Assembly: GCA_002308915.1 (NCBI GenBank)
Contig: DBWI01000002.1
Coordinates: 43,969-78,063 of the forward strand
Direction: 5' to 3'
Length of the DNA stretch: 34,095 nt
Source of the DNA: Christensenella sp. UBA1242
Lineage (GTDB): Bacteria > Bacillota > Clostridia > Christensenellales > UBA1242
Shown: positions 15,479 to 23,461 of the stretch, piece by piece
How positions within the stretch are numbered: the stretch's first letter is position 1
How the letters are laid out: the number at the start of each line of letters is the position of its first letter
The notes under the pieces: generated by a model
What the model saw: only the letters and a program-made list of their open reading frames with translations
Told to the model about the DNA's origin: nothing
Database searches by the model: none
Made by a program: the position numbers and the translations under genes

Positions 15479-16498
15479 ATGAGAAAATTAAGCATATTGT
15501 TAGCAGTGTTTTTGGCGGTAATTTCCATTGGATTTTTTGGCTGTGGTGGAGATAATAACAAAGATACATTAACAACAATTCGTGTAAACGAAGTAACGCA
15601 TAGCATTTTTTATGCACCACTTTATGTTGCAATAAACAATGGTTATTTTGAAGAAGAAGGGTTAAAAGTTGAATTAACAAATGGTGGTGGTTCTGACAAA
15701 TCAATGACAGCAGTATTATCTGGTGATGCAGAAATTGGTTTAATGGGGCCAGAAACTGCAATTTATGTTAATCAAGGTGACACAAATAACAAACCTGTTG
15801 TGTTTGGCCAATTAACCAAAAGAGATGGTGCATTTATTGTTTCAAAAACACTAATAGAGAACTTTGAACTAAGTGATTTGGTTGGAAAAACAATTATTGG
15901 TGGCAGAAAAGGTGGAATGCCTGCAATGACACTTGAATACATCATCAAAAACGCAGGACTAACTATTGGTGAAGGCGCAGGAAAGGTAAACTTAAGAACA
16001 GATGTTGCTTTCAATTTAACAGCAAGTGTTTTTGAAAGTACAGACGCAGAGTTTTGTACATTATTTGAACCAACTGCAAGTGAAGTATGTGCCGAAAAAG
16101 GTTATCATATTGTTGCATCTGTTGGTCTTGTAAGTGGAGAGGTGCCATACACAGCATTTATTGCAAAACAAAGTTATCTAAAAGAAAATCCAGTCACAGC
16201 AGAAAAGTTTTTGAAAGCAGTTTATCGTGGTTACAGATTTTTGCTTAGAGCAAATGTAACTCAAATTGCAAACAGTCTTAGAGCAAGTTTTGAAGGTGTG
16301 TCCGACAATAGTCTTGCAACATCAATAAGAAGTTATGTAGAAGCAGATGCTTGGACAAATAATCCAGCAATGACCGAAGAAGCGTTTGACAGATTGCAAA
16401 CAATAATTATGTCAGCTGGTGAACTTTCACAAAAATCACCAATTACAGATGTTGTAGATAACACAATTGCAAAAAAAGTATATGAATATTTTGCCTAA
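15479..16498 (+). CDS. NitT/TauT-family ABC importer, substrate-binding lipoprotein
   Basis: A 339-residue periplasmic-binding-type protein tethered to the membrane by lipid: an N-terminal basic-hydrophobic signal ends in FFGC with the lipidated Cys22. The mature part begins with the NMT1/SsuA-like pattern IFYAPLYVAINNGYFEEEGL, then GGSDKSMTAVLSGDAEIGLMG. Family members bind taurine or other sulfonates, nitrate, or thiamine precursors (HMP). The sequence does not settle which; no thiamine genes or riboswitch are nearby. The ribosome site AGGAGA precedes the ATG. A terminator lies between it and the ATPase gene, which would let the binding protein be made in excess, as is usual for importers. 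Confidence 0.9.
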   Translation: MRKLSILLAVFLAVISIGFFGCGGDNNKDTLTTIRVNEVTHSIFYAPLYVAINNGYFEEEGLKVELTNGGGSDKSMTAVLSGDAEIGLMGPETAIYVNQGDTNNKPVVFGQLTKRDGAFIVSKTLIENFELSDLVGKTIIGGRKGGMPAMTLEYIIKNAGLTIGEGAGKVNLRTDVAFNLTASVFESTDAEFCTLFEPTASEVCAEKGYHIVASVGLVSGEVPYTAFIAKQSYLKENPVTAEKFLKAVYRGYRFLLRANVTQIANSLRASFEGVSDNSLATSIRSYVEADAWTNNPAMTEEAFDRLQTIIMSAGELSQKSPITDVVDNTIAKKVYEYFA

Positions 16499-16524
16499 AC
16501 TTGGTAAGCAAAGTAAATCACAAA

Positions 16525-16553
16525 AAACACCGAAAAATTATTCGGTGTTTTTT
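16525..16553 (+). terminator. Terminator/attenuator between binding protein and ATPase genes
   Basis: AAACACCGAA (16525-16534) pairs perfectly with TTCGGTGTTT (16541-16550) around AAATTA, followed by further T. It should reduce read-through into the ATPase and permease genes. Confidence 0.85.
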
Positions 16554-16581
16554 CACATTTTTGTTTATCTGTTAGTACAAT
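16552..16581 (+). promoter_or_regulatory. Possible internal promoter for the ATPase-permease pair
   Basis: TTCACA (16552-16557), 18-base spacer, TACAAT (16576-16581), each one mismatch from consensus. It starts inside the terminator T-run and would give a very short leader, because the ribosome site (GAGGGGG) begins at 16587. Confidence 0.45.
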
Positions 16582-16601
16582 GATTTGAGGGGGAATGTGA
16601 A

Positions 16602-17378
16602 TTGAGTGATGATTACTTACAACTAAAAGATGTTTCACTTTCTTATCATACAAAAGAAGGCGAAATTAAAGCATTAAAAAACATTAATTTTTGCGTAAAA
16701 CAAAATGAATATATAAGCATTGTTGGGCCAAGTGGCTGTGGCAAAACAACAATATTATCACTAATTTCTGGATTACTAAAACCAAGCAGTGGAGAGGTTT
16801 TGTTTGAAGGCAAAAAGCTAGACAAGTCAATTCAAATTGGATATATGTTCCAAAGAGACAACTTATTTGAATGGAGAACGATATACAAAAATGTCATTTT
16901 GGGGCTTGAACTTAAAGGCATGGCAAAAGACAAGCAAAGTTTGGAAAGAGCAAACAACTTACTCAAAAAATATGGATTATATGATTTCAAGGATTGTTAT
17001 CCAAGTGAGTTGTCAGGTGGTATGCGTCAAAGAGCAGCATTGATTAGAACTTTAGTTCTAAAACCAAAGGTTTTGCTGTTAGACGAGCCATTTAGTGCTC
17101 TTGACTATCAAACCAAGCTTAATGTTTGTGATGATGTGCATTCAATTATCACAAAGGAAAAACAAACCGTTATTGCAGTAACTCACGATATTGGTGAAGC
17201 AATTTCAATGAGTGACAGGGTGGCAATACTAAGTTCAAGACCATCAATAATAAAAACAGTACAAGAAATACATTTGCAACACATTGATTCACCACTAAAA
17301 AGAAGAGAAAGTCCAGAGTTTTCAAAGTATTTTGATAATATATGGAAGGAGATTGATAATGCAGAGAAAAAAGATTGA
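16602..17378 (+). CDS. NitT/TauT-family ABC importer, ATP-binding protein
   Basis: The 258-residue energising subunit of the importer. Motifs: Walker A GPSGCGKTT (42-50), Q-loop FQRD (Gln84), signature LSGGM (137-141), Walker B LLLDEP (Asp161, Glu162), D-loop ALD and switch His195 (VTHDI). The sequence is closest to the SsuB/TauB/NrtD branch. The TTG start at 16602 is chosen because GAGGGGGA lies upstream and the next in-frame Met is deep in the domain. Its last 20 bases overlap the start of the permease gene, so the two are translationally coupled. Confidence 0.94.
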   Translation: MSDDYLQLKDVSLSYHTKEGEIKALKNINFCVKQNEYISIVGPSGCGKTTILSLISGLLKPSSGEVLFEGKKLDKSIQIGYMFQRDNLFEWRTIYKNVILGLELKGMAKDKQSLERANNLLKKYGLYDFKDCYPSELSGGMRQRAALIRTLVLKPKVLLLDEPFSALDYQTKLNVCDDVHSIITKEKQTVIAVTHDIGEAISMSDRVAILSSRPSIIKTVQEIHLQHIDSPLKRRESPEFSKYFDNIWKEIDNAEKKD

Positions 17379-18165
17379 TTATTCAAATGAACATATCAAA
17401 TATCTAAAACTCAAAAAAACAGACAAAATAACAACAATTTTGGCACAAATTTTTTTACTTATTACAATAATTGCATTATGGGAACTGTTAACTCAACTAA
17501 AAGTTCTTGACCCATTTTTTTGGAGTTCTCCATCAAGAATGTTCAAAACACTTTTTGATATGATTTCTTCTGGTTCATTGTTTGAGCATATTGGCATCAC
17601 GATGGCAGAAACAATACTCGGCTTTATCATTGCAACAGCACTTGGCTATTTTATTGCAGTCCTACTTTGGTGGAGTGAAAAACTACGAAAAATATTGGAC
17701 CCATACATTGTTGTTCTTAATGCATTACCCAAAATTGCACTTGGTCCAATAATCATTATTTGGGTTGGAGCAGGAATGCCAGCAATAATAACAATGTGCA
17801 TCCTTATTTGTGTTGTTATAACAACTCTTAGCATGTTATCTGCATTCTTAAGTTGCGACAAAGATAAAATTGCTTTAATGCGCTCAATGGGAGCAAACAA
17901 ATTTCAAATATTGTTTAAGTTAATTTTGCCAAATGCACTTCCAGAATTTGTTTCTGTTCTAAAAATTAATGTTGGAATGAGTTGGGTAGGAACAATTATG
18001 GGAGAATACCTTGTCAGCAAAGCGGGGCTTGGCTATTTGATAGTTTATGGTGGTCAAGTGTTCAAACTAGATTTGGTTATGGCAAGCACATTAGTTCTTT
18101 GTTTGCTCGCTTGTGTCATGTATCTCTTTGTTGGAATTTTGGAGAAAAAAGTTAGGAAAAAATAG
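17359..18165 (+). CDS. NitT/TauT-family ABC importer, permease
   Basis: A 268-residue membrane subunit with about six helices, e.g. AQIFLLITIIALWELLTQL (near 30-48) and VLCLLACVMYLFVGILE at the end. The cytoplasmic EAA loop that docks on the ATPase is visible as LMRSMGANKFQILFKLILP. The ATG at 17359 is preferred: it has GGAAGGAGA six bases upstream and lies inside the 3' end of the ATPase gene. An in-frame TTG at 17332 would add nine residues without a ribosome site. The last 75 bases are also the 3' end of the opposite-strand YkvI-like gene. Confidence 0.92.
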   Translation: MQRKKIDYSNEHIKYLKLKKTDKITTILAQIFLLITIIALWELLTQLKVLDPFFWSSPSRMFKTLFDMISSGSLFEHIGITMAETILGFIIATALGYFIAVLLWWSEKLRKILDPYIVVLNALPKIALGPIIIIWVGAGMPAIITMCILICVVITTLSMLSAFLSCDKDKIALMRSMGANKFQILFKLILPNALPEFVSVLKINVGMSWVGTIMGEYLVSKAGLGYLIVYGGQVFKLDLVMASTLVLCLLACVMYLFVGILEKKVRKK

Positions 18166-19128
18166 AACAAGCAACAAATATGCACCAAGCATACCAATCA
18201 CAGGATAAAGATATTCAACAAAATAATCAAAACTAATCATAGAAAGCAAAGCACAAATAATTGTTGGTGCAAGCACATTCAAAAATTTATGCTTAAAATT
18301 AAAAAACGATTTCAAAGTAACAAGTGCAGAAATAAGCGTTGTAACAATTGCAAACAAAAGAACAACAAGATAAAACACACCAAGCACATCAGAGCACTGT
18401 GAGAGCTCCAAAAGTGGCATAGAAAGCGTTAAAATATGTGGGTTGGATATTTCAACAATAATAACAATAAACATCAAACTACACAAAATCAACGAAGCCA
18501 AAAGCGATACAAGCTTACATTGTTTTTGTGATAGCTTGTAAGATGAGTTGGAAATCACAAAATAACTTAAAAAAATATTTCTACAAACATAGTTAAGCAT
18601 ATTATATGGAACTAGCACAATATTGTGATTTAGCACAGAATTACTTTGTAAATCAAAATTTAATATACAAACACTCAAAACAACAAGCAAAATTATTGGA
18701 ACAATAAAAAGACATATTGTTTGAATAAAAGAAGTGTTTTTGCTTATCACAAAAATCATAACAAGACCAATAACCAATGTAATGATAATTTTGTTTAATC
18801 CCAATTCGCCATAACCAAAAGAAGAAGGAATAGCACTAAACATAGTTGAAGAAAGAATAACAAAAGCAACAAAAGTAAATATTTTTATAATTTTGTTGTC
18901 TTTTTTGAATATTGCAACATTAAGTTCATATGTGTTATTTATTTTGCTATTAGCACCAATAGTTAATAATTTGTATATTGAAAAATAAAGAAGAAAAAAC
19001 ATTGGCACAACAAAAATAAGGGAATGATAACCAAAATTTGCAAAAAATACTGCAATTTCTTTTCCAGAAACAAAACCAGCACCAATAATTGTACCAATAA
19101 TCAATAATATTAGTTTTGCAACTCTCAT
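18091..19128 (-). CDS. YkvI-like integral membrane protein
   Basis: 345 residues with about ten predicted membrane helices. The N-terminus LLIIGTIIGAGFVSGKEIAVFF matches the GTxxGAGFxSGxEI signature of YkvI-type (COG3949) membrane proteins, distant relatives of amino-acid transporters; the substrate is unknown. A mid-protein IVVLLF-type helix and a late VEYLYPVIGMLGAYLLLVLF helix fit this fold. The last 24 codons (from about FFPNFFLQNSN) overlap the 3' end of the importer permease on the other strand. No clear Shine-Dalgarno sequence is seen before the ATG at 19128. It is divergent from the exported protein at 19195, with only 66 bases between them. Confidence 0.82.
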   Translation of the reverse strand: MRVAKLILLIIGTIIGAGFVSGKEIAVFFANFGYHSLIFVVPMFFLLYFSIYKLLTIGANSKINNTYELNVAIFKKDNKIIKIFTFVAFVILSSTMFSAIPSSFGYGELGLNKIIITLVIGLVMIFVISKNTSFIQTICLFIVPIILLVVLSVCILNFDLQSNSVLNHNIVLVPYNMLNYVCRNIFLSYFVISNSSYKLSQKQCKLVSLLASLILCSLMFIVIIVEISNPHILTLSMPLLELSQCSDVLGVFYLVVLLFAIVTTLISALVTLKSFFNFKHKFLNVLAPTIICALLSMISFDYFVEYLYPVIGMLGAYLLLVLFFPNFFLQNSNKEIHDTSEQTKN

Positions 19129-19194
19129 ATTATATGAATATTAGTTTGCACTCAAAAATATAATATTTTTTTTATTTTTATATAAAATACAAGT

Positions 19195-19824
19195 ATGAAT
19201 TCAAAAATTGTTGCAATTTCTTTTCTTATAATATTTTTGAGTATGTGTATTGGGAGCATATTTCCTTTTCCCAATTTTGTGTCGTCAAATATTGTATATT
19301 CAGTTGACCAAAAGAAAATAAATGACAAATACGAAGACGAAAATATAAATGTAGAGATAGTAGAAAACAATATGGAAGTTTTGTCATACGATTGGTTTGA
19401 ATTTATGAATGATTATTTTGAAAAGTATGTTACAACAAGAGTAATTGACATCAAAACAGGCACAGAATATTTTGTACAAAGGTTTGGTGGTTATAACCAT
19501 GCCGATGTACAAACAATTGATTTGGAGAATACAAATAAATTCAAAAACATAGTTTATGGTGGAGAATGGTCATGGGAAAGGCGACCTGTTTGGGTTGAAA
19601 TTAAAGGTCAATTTTTTGCTGGCTCAATAAATGGAATGCCACATGGTTTTTCTATCTTAGATAATGGGGAAGGTGGACACACTTGCATTCATTTTTTGAA
19701 TAGCAAAACTCATGGAACAAAAAGAGTTGATGAAGGGCACCAATCTTGTGTTGAGTACGCACAAAAAAATAAGGCACTCCTTGTGGAGTACCTTAAAAAT
19801 CGTTGTGAAAATTTAATTCGTTAA
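19195..19824 (+). CDS. Exported protein with a conserved His/Cys C-terminal domain, probably cell-wall associated
   Basis: 209 residues. An N-terminal hydrophobic segment (5-24, IVAISFLIIFLSMCIGSIF) is a signal or anchor, so the rest is outside the cell. From about residue 80 there is a domain I remember from other Clostridia proteins, often beside peptidoglycan-binding modules, but cannot name. Its marks are RFGGYNHADVQ (98-106), YGGEWSWERRPVWV (121-134), NGMPHG (146-151), CIHFLNSKTHG (164-174) and a late His182. The cluster of His, Asp and Cys suggests a metal or thiol active site and recalls the His/Cys pattern of L,D-transpeptidases without matching it. There is no ribosome site; a TATAAAAT stretch (19181-19188) ends six bases before the ATG, so the mRNA may be leaderless. 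Confidence 0.75.
   Translation: MNSKIVAISFLIIFLSMCIGSIFPFPNFVSSNIVYSVDQKKINDKYEDENINVEIVENNMEVLSYDWFEFMNDYFEKYVTTRVIDIKTGTEYFVQRFGGYNHADVQTIDLENTNKFKNIVYGGEWSWERRPVWVEIKGQFFAGSINGMPHGFSILDNGEGGHTCIHFLNSKTHGTKRVDEGHQSCVEYAQKNKALLVEYLKNRCENLIR
19763..19794 (-). terminator. Terminator of the minus-strand ABC operon, inside the convergent coding sequence
   Basis: Read on the minus strand: AAGGTACTCC (19794-19785), loop ACAA, GGAGTGCCTT (19780-19771), then A and a seven-base T-run (19769-19763). One A/C mismatch in the stem. It lies wholly within the last 60 bases of the plus-strand gene ending at 19824. Confidence 0.8.
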
Positions 19825-21569
19825 GAAATATCTCTTACTTTGAATATTAAATGAGAAATAGAGTTCATAACAACAATAAGCAAGCCAATTACAACTGCAC
19901 TAACAACAAAGTTCGCATCTGGCAGTATGTTCATACTAAGGAACCCAAGTTGTGGATTACCAAAATACTTAAACAAATCAAAGTGACCAAATGGTGTATA
20001 TTTTAACCAAACAGCGCCAGTAACACCATTAAGAATTATTTGAAGGCCATAAAGGGCAGATGTAAGGAATACAGAAAGTGTATTTGATTTAAATATTAAG
20101 CAAATAAACATTGCAAGTGAAATATAGAATACAAGGTTGATAATTACAGATAACAAGTAAAGAACCATAAGAAGCACAGGGGACATAGTTACAACTGTTT
20201 GTGAATTAAATACAACAAGAGCAGTGGTTAATGGTACACCATACATAATACCCCCAACAACAAACGAAGCAATTGTTGCAATTGTCATAAGCATCATACC
20301 AAACATCAAACAAGCAAGGAATTTTCCTGCAAATAGTTTGTTTCTTGTGTATGGTCTTATTGCTATCATTTTCATTGTTCCACTTGATTGGTCGCCAGCA
20401 ATACTGCTACAAGCATAGAATACTGTGAACACAATAATAAATATACTCAAAATTTGCATTGAATAAACAGCAAAGTCATATGCGTTGCTAGAGCTTCCAG
20501 ATGCCTTATTAAAGTTAAATGATGTCAAGTAATTATAGTCAAAATCTTCTTTTGCCAAAACATATTCATACAAAGCATCTTGCTCATTAAGAGCATATTT
20601 TGATACTTCTGTATATCCAACCAAATCTTTTAATTCTGTGTCAGATTTGTTGCCAATTCTAAGAAGTTGGAATTTGTTATCAAGAAGAGTTTTGTTCATT
20701 ATTGAATATGAGTTATATTGAGCAATATATTCATTAATTTGAGTCATATCTTCTTCTGTTTTGCTTTCCAAATGGTCGTTATAAAAATCTTCAATTTGCT
20801 TCATATATTTGTTTTGAAGCGTATCTTTTGCAACAACATAGTATTCATTAACAAGTTCATTATAAACATCTTCGTTAATTTCAATTTTTTCAAGTTTTCC
20901 AACAATTTCTCTTGATTTTGCCAAGTCAATGTTTGCTCTAAGAGAATTACTTAATCTACTAAATGCACTTTTTGAAACAAAGTTTTCATCATTAAGGGTT
21001 ATATTATCATATAAATTTTGAACTTCTTTATATATTGTGTCATATTGTTTTGTTGTAAAGTAGAAGTTAAGTGATTCGCCTTTTAGTTGGGCAAGGTACA
21101 TCATTAAATTATTAGCATTAGCTTTTATATCACCAAGTAATTCTTTTAGGTCAGCTTTTTGAGATGCTGTCAAAGAATCTCCAGATGAGTGTCCATAAAT
21201 TTCTGTTTGTTGTTCAAGGAGTTTTTGTTGTACATCTTTCCAAAGTACAAGTACTTTGTTTTCAAGTGTTGCTCTTTTGTCGTCATTTGCAATGCTGTCA
21301 TAACTTTTGTCAACATTTGTATAAACAAGGTTAAAGCTAGCATCAATTCCGCCTTTTGTTTTTTCATTTCCAGAAGAGCTTGTAAAGTCTTGATATATTG
21401 ATGCAACAGTATTTCCTTCAAAAGATATTTTGTTGATATTCTTTGTTGGTTTAAACAGCATAAAAGATAGAACAAGACTTATAATAAGTATTGCAGTCAA
21501 AATAAATATTGAAGGGCGGTAGAATATTTTATTAAATTCAGCGCCTGCAAGTCTAAATAACTTTCTCAT
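19821..21569 (-). CDS. ABC-2 type permease with a large extracytoplasmic region
   Basis: 582 residues. One N-terminal membrane helix (about 20-38) is followed by some 320 polar, helical residues predicted outside (about 40-365), then five or six C-terminal membrane helices, e.g. IFIIVFTVFYACSSIAG and FVVSAVVIGLLIVVMNSI. The segment GDQSSGTMKMIAIRPYTRNKLFAGK between the first two late helices is the typical cytoplasmic coupling loop of ABC-2 exporters. The ATG at 21569 is chosen: AGGAG is five bases upstream, whereas the GTG at 21575 overlaps that site. The ribosome site itself overlaps the ATPase stop (TAGGAG). Its own stop shares TTAA with the convergent gene. The substrate is unknown; peptide, lipid or antibiotic export is possible. 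Confidence 0.88.
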   Translation of the reverse strand: MRKLFRLAGAEFNKIFYRPSIFILTAILIISLVLSFMLFKPTKNINKISFEGNTVASIYQDFTSSSGNEKTKGGIDASFNLVYTNVDKSYDSIANDDKRATLENKVLVLWKDVQQKLLEQQTEIYGHSSGDSLTASQKADLKELLGDIKANANNLMMYLAQLKGESLNFYFTTKQYDTIYKEVQNLYDNITLNDENFVSKSAFSRLSNSLRANIDLAKSREIVGKLEKIEINEDVYNELVNEYYVVAKDTLQNKYMKQIEDFYNDHLESKTEEDMTQINEYIAQYNSYSIMNKTLLDNKFQLLRIGNKSDTELKDLVGYTEVSKYALNEQDALYEYVLAKEDFDYNYLTSFNFNKASGSSSNAYDFAVYSMQILSIFIIVFTVFYACSSIAGDQSSGTMKMIAIRPYTRNKLFAGKFLACLMFGMMLMTIATIASFVVGGIMYGVPLTTALVVFNSQTVVTMSPVLLMVLYLLSVIINLVFYISLAMFICLIFKSNTLSVFLTSALYGLQIILNGVTGAVWLKYTPFGHFDLFKYFGNPQLGFLSMNILPDANFVVSAVVIGLLIVVMNSISHLIFKVRDIS

Positions 21570-21577
21570 ATTCACTC

Positions 21578-22780
21578 CTAATTTATTGATGTTGAAGCAT
21601 TATTTTTGTTAATAATGTTCAAGAACACATCTTCTAATGAATAGTCAACTTCGCCAGCACCATAAACAAGTATTCTGTTTTGTGTAAGCATCACAATAAT
21701 TTGAGACAATATTTCTTTGTTTGGTGCGTCAAAATACACTTGATTTGCTTGGATTTTTGCTTGTATATTAAATTTTTGCAATATAAGTTTTCCAGCAAAA
21801 TTTGGGGCATTACACTTAATAAATTGTGAACCAGCTTGGTTACAATTACGCTTAATTTGCTCCATTGTGCTAACTTGAATAATTCTGCCTTTGTCAATAA
21901 TGATAATGTTATCACAAAGGTTTTCCATTTCGCCAAGAATATGGCTAGAAATCAAAATAGATATGCCTTCCTTATATGCAAGTTGCTTTAACATAATTCT
22001 AAATTCACGAATACCATTTGCATCAAGACCATTTGTTGGTTCGTCTAATATCAAAACTTTAGGTGAACTTAAAAGTGCTTGAGCAACACCAAGACGTTGT
22101 TTCATACCAAGAGAATAACTGCCAACCTTGTCTTTAATTCTGTTGCCAAGACCAACAAGTGTTGCAACATGATTTATTCTTTCATTGTCAACATTTCCAG
22201 ATAGTTTTGCAAAAAATTTAAGGTTATTAAAACCAGAAAGGTAAGGGTAAAAAATTGGCACTTCAATCATAGCACCAACATTTTGAATTGCTTGCTCAAA
22301 ACTATCTGCAACAGAATAGCCGCAAATAAAAGCATCACCAGAAGTGATTTTTGCAAGTCCAGTTAACATTTTGATTGTTGTACTTTTTCCAGCACCATTT
22401 GCACCAAGAAAACCAACAATTTGGCCAGGATACATCTTGAAAGATATGTTGTCAACTGCATATCTTTCGCCATATTGCTTTGTTAAATTTACAACATCCA
22501 AAACAGGCATTCTTTGAGGTGTCTTTGGCATTGGTCTTTGTTGTTGAGGTTGTTGAGATGGCATAGGTTGACCTTGTTGCATTGGTCTTTGATTAGGAAG
22601 AACAACTTTTTGATACTCTTGATTGTTGTTTTGAGGCATTGGGGCAGGTTGTTGACTTGGTCTCATTTGTCGTTGTTGTGGTGCTTGTTGATTTTGCTTG
22701 TCGTCAAAACTAAATGCACTATATTGTACATTTGCACCATTGCCGCCTGCATTATTAGATTTTTTGTTAAATATTCCCAT
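21578..22780 (-). CDS. ABC transporter ATP-binding protein with a Gln/Pro-rich N-terminal extension
   Basis: 400 residues. Residues 93-320 form an ABC-2 exporter ATPase: Walker A GANGAGKST (from 126), signature YSLGMKQRLG, Walker B VLILDEPTNGLD and switch ISSHIL. About 80 further residues form the C-terminal domain. Residues 1-90 are unusual: low-complexity Gln, Pro, Met and Asn (for example QQAPQQRQMRPSQQPAPMPQ), ahead of a normal domain start at VLDVVNLTKQYG. The long form is supported by TAGGAG before the ATG at 22780; the Met at residue 91 has no ribosome site. It partners with the permease immediately downstream; the DUF4364 gene ends eleven bases upstream. Confidence 0.92.
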   Translation of the reverse strand: MGIFNKKSNNAGGNGANVQYSAFSFDDKQNQQAPQQRQMRPSQQPAPMPQNNNQEYQKVVLPNQRPMQQGQPMPSQQPQQQRPMPKTPQRMPVLDVVNLTKQYGERYAVDNISFKMYPGQIVGFLGANGAGKSTTIKMLTGLAKITSGDAFICGYSVADSFEQAIQNVGAMIEVPIFYPYLSGFNNLKFFAKLSGNVDNERINHVATLVGLGNRIKDKVGSYSLGMKQRLGVAQALLSSPKVLILDEPTNGLDANGIREFRIMLKQLAYKEGISILISSHILGEMENLCDNIIIIDKGRIIQVSTMEQIKRNCNQAGSQFIKCNAPNFAGKLILQKFNIQAKIQANQVYFDAPNKEILSQIIVMLTQNRILVYGAGEVDYSLEDVFLNIINKNNASTSIN

Positions 22781-22791
22781 AATTCTCCTAT

Positions 22792-23340
22792 TTACTCATC
22801 AGATTCGATGAGAGTCTCATAAGCATTTTCATAAATTAAATGTGCTTTTTCTCTCCATATATTTGAAGCACCAATTGCTGCTTGTCTTGATGGGGCTTTA
22901 ATTTTTAGTTCAAACATTGGTTCATCAATTAGGGCAGACCTAATTTTTAATGTTACAGTATAACTGCCGTCTGAATTTTTGTCTATTGTACTAACATATT
23001 CTTGTGAACGTTTGAATGCTGTTTTGTTATCCTTCACAAATTCTGCTATATTTTCTCTTAATTCTTGAGAAATTCTTTGGTAGAAATGCGATAAACAATT
23101 TCGTCCAGTGTATGTGATTGTATATCTATCTTCTTCGCTGTGACCGTTTGTTTTGTATATAAATCCCGAGTCAACAAGATTGTATATAATCTCTTTGCAT
23201 TCCATATAATTGTCAATCCAATTGTTTTTGCCATAGCAAATATCAATAATAGATTGTTCTGTCAATGGAATTTCAATTCTTTCTAGCACATACAAAACAA
23301 TTAATTTTTTCACAGTGGATTCTTGTTGATTTGTATCCAT
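22792..23340 (-). CDS. DUF4364 family protein, probable winged-helix regulator
   Basis: 182 residues. The N-terminal 75 residues (VKKLIVLYVLERIEIPLTEQ, then IIYNLVDSGFI, then YTITYTGRNCLSHF) have the helix-helix-wing order of a winged-helix domain and match DUF4364, a Clostridia family thought to be a DNA-binding regulator. The C-terminal part (VTLKIRSALIDEPMFELKIKAPSRQAAIGASNIW) is a mixed alpha/beta domain. The ATG at 23340 is chosen for its GGAGA ribosome site; in-frame upstream Met codons add up to 22 residues without one. As first gene of the ABC operon it may control that transporter, but members of this family also occur without it, so this is inference. Confidence 0.82.
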   Translation of the reverse strand: MDTNQQESTVKKLIVLYVLERIEIPLTEQSIIDICYGKNNWIDNYMECKEIIYNLVDSGFIYKTNGHSEEDRYTITYTGRNCLSHFYQRISQELRENIAEFVKDNKTAFKRSQEYVSTIDKNSDGSYTVTLKIRSALIDEPMFELKIKAPSRQAAIGASNIWREKAHLIYENAYETLIESDE

Positions 23341-23364
23341 TGTTTCTCCATTTTTATTCATTAA

Positions 23365-23393
23365 AGAATAACATATATTTATTATATAGTCAA
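23365..23393 (-). promoter_or_regulatory. Candidate promoter of the DUF4364-ABC operon
   Basis: Minus strand: TTGACT (23393-23388), 17-base spacer, TATTCT (23370-23365). A TATAAT also occurs at 23386-23381 but lacks a good -35 box at proper spacing. Confidence 0.5.
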
Positions 23394-23410
23394 ATTGTAT
23401 TTGCAAAAAG

Positions 23411-23439
23411 TTGATTTTTTAATCGTCATATGCTATTCT
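23411..23439 (+). promoter_or_regulatory. Extended -10 promoter of the unknown acidic protein gene
   Basis: TTGATT (23411-23416), 17-base spacer, TGC then TATTCT (23434-23439). The -10 box is the same hexamer as that proposed for the divergent DUF4364 operon. Confidence 0.6.
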
Positions 23440-23461
23440 AAAGACACACAAAGGAGAAAAT

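Noticed and set aside
18509..18539. Inverted repeat ACAAGCT/AGCTTGT inside the YkvI-like gene
   Set aside because: No T-run follows on either strand and the loop is long; probably chance within coding sequence.
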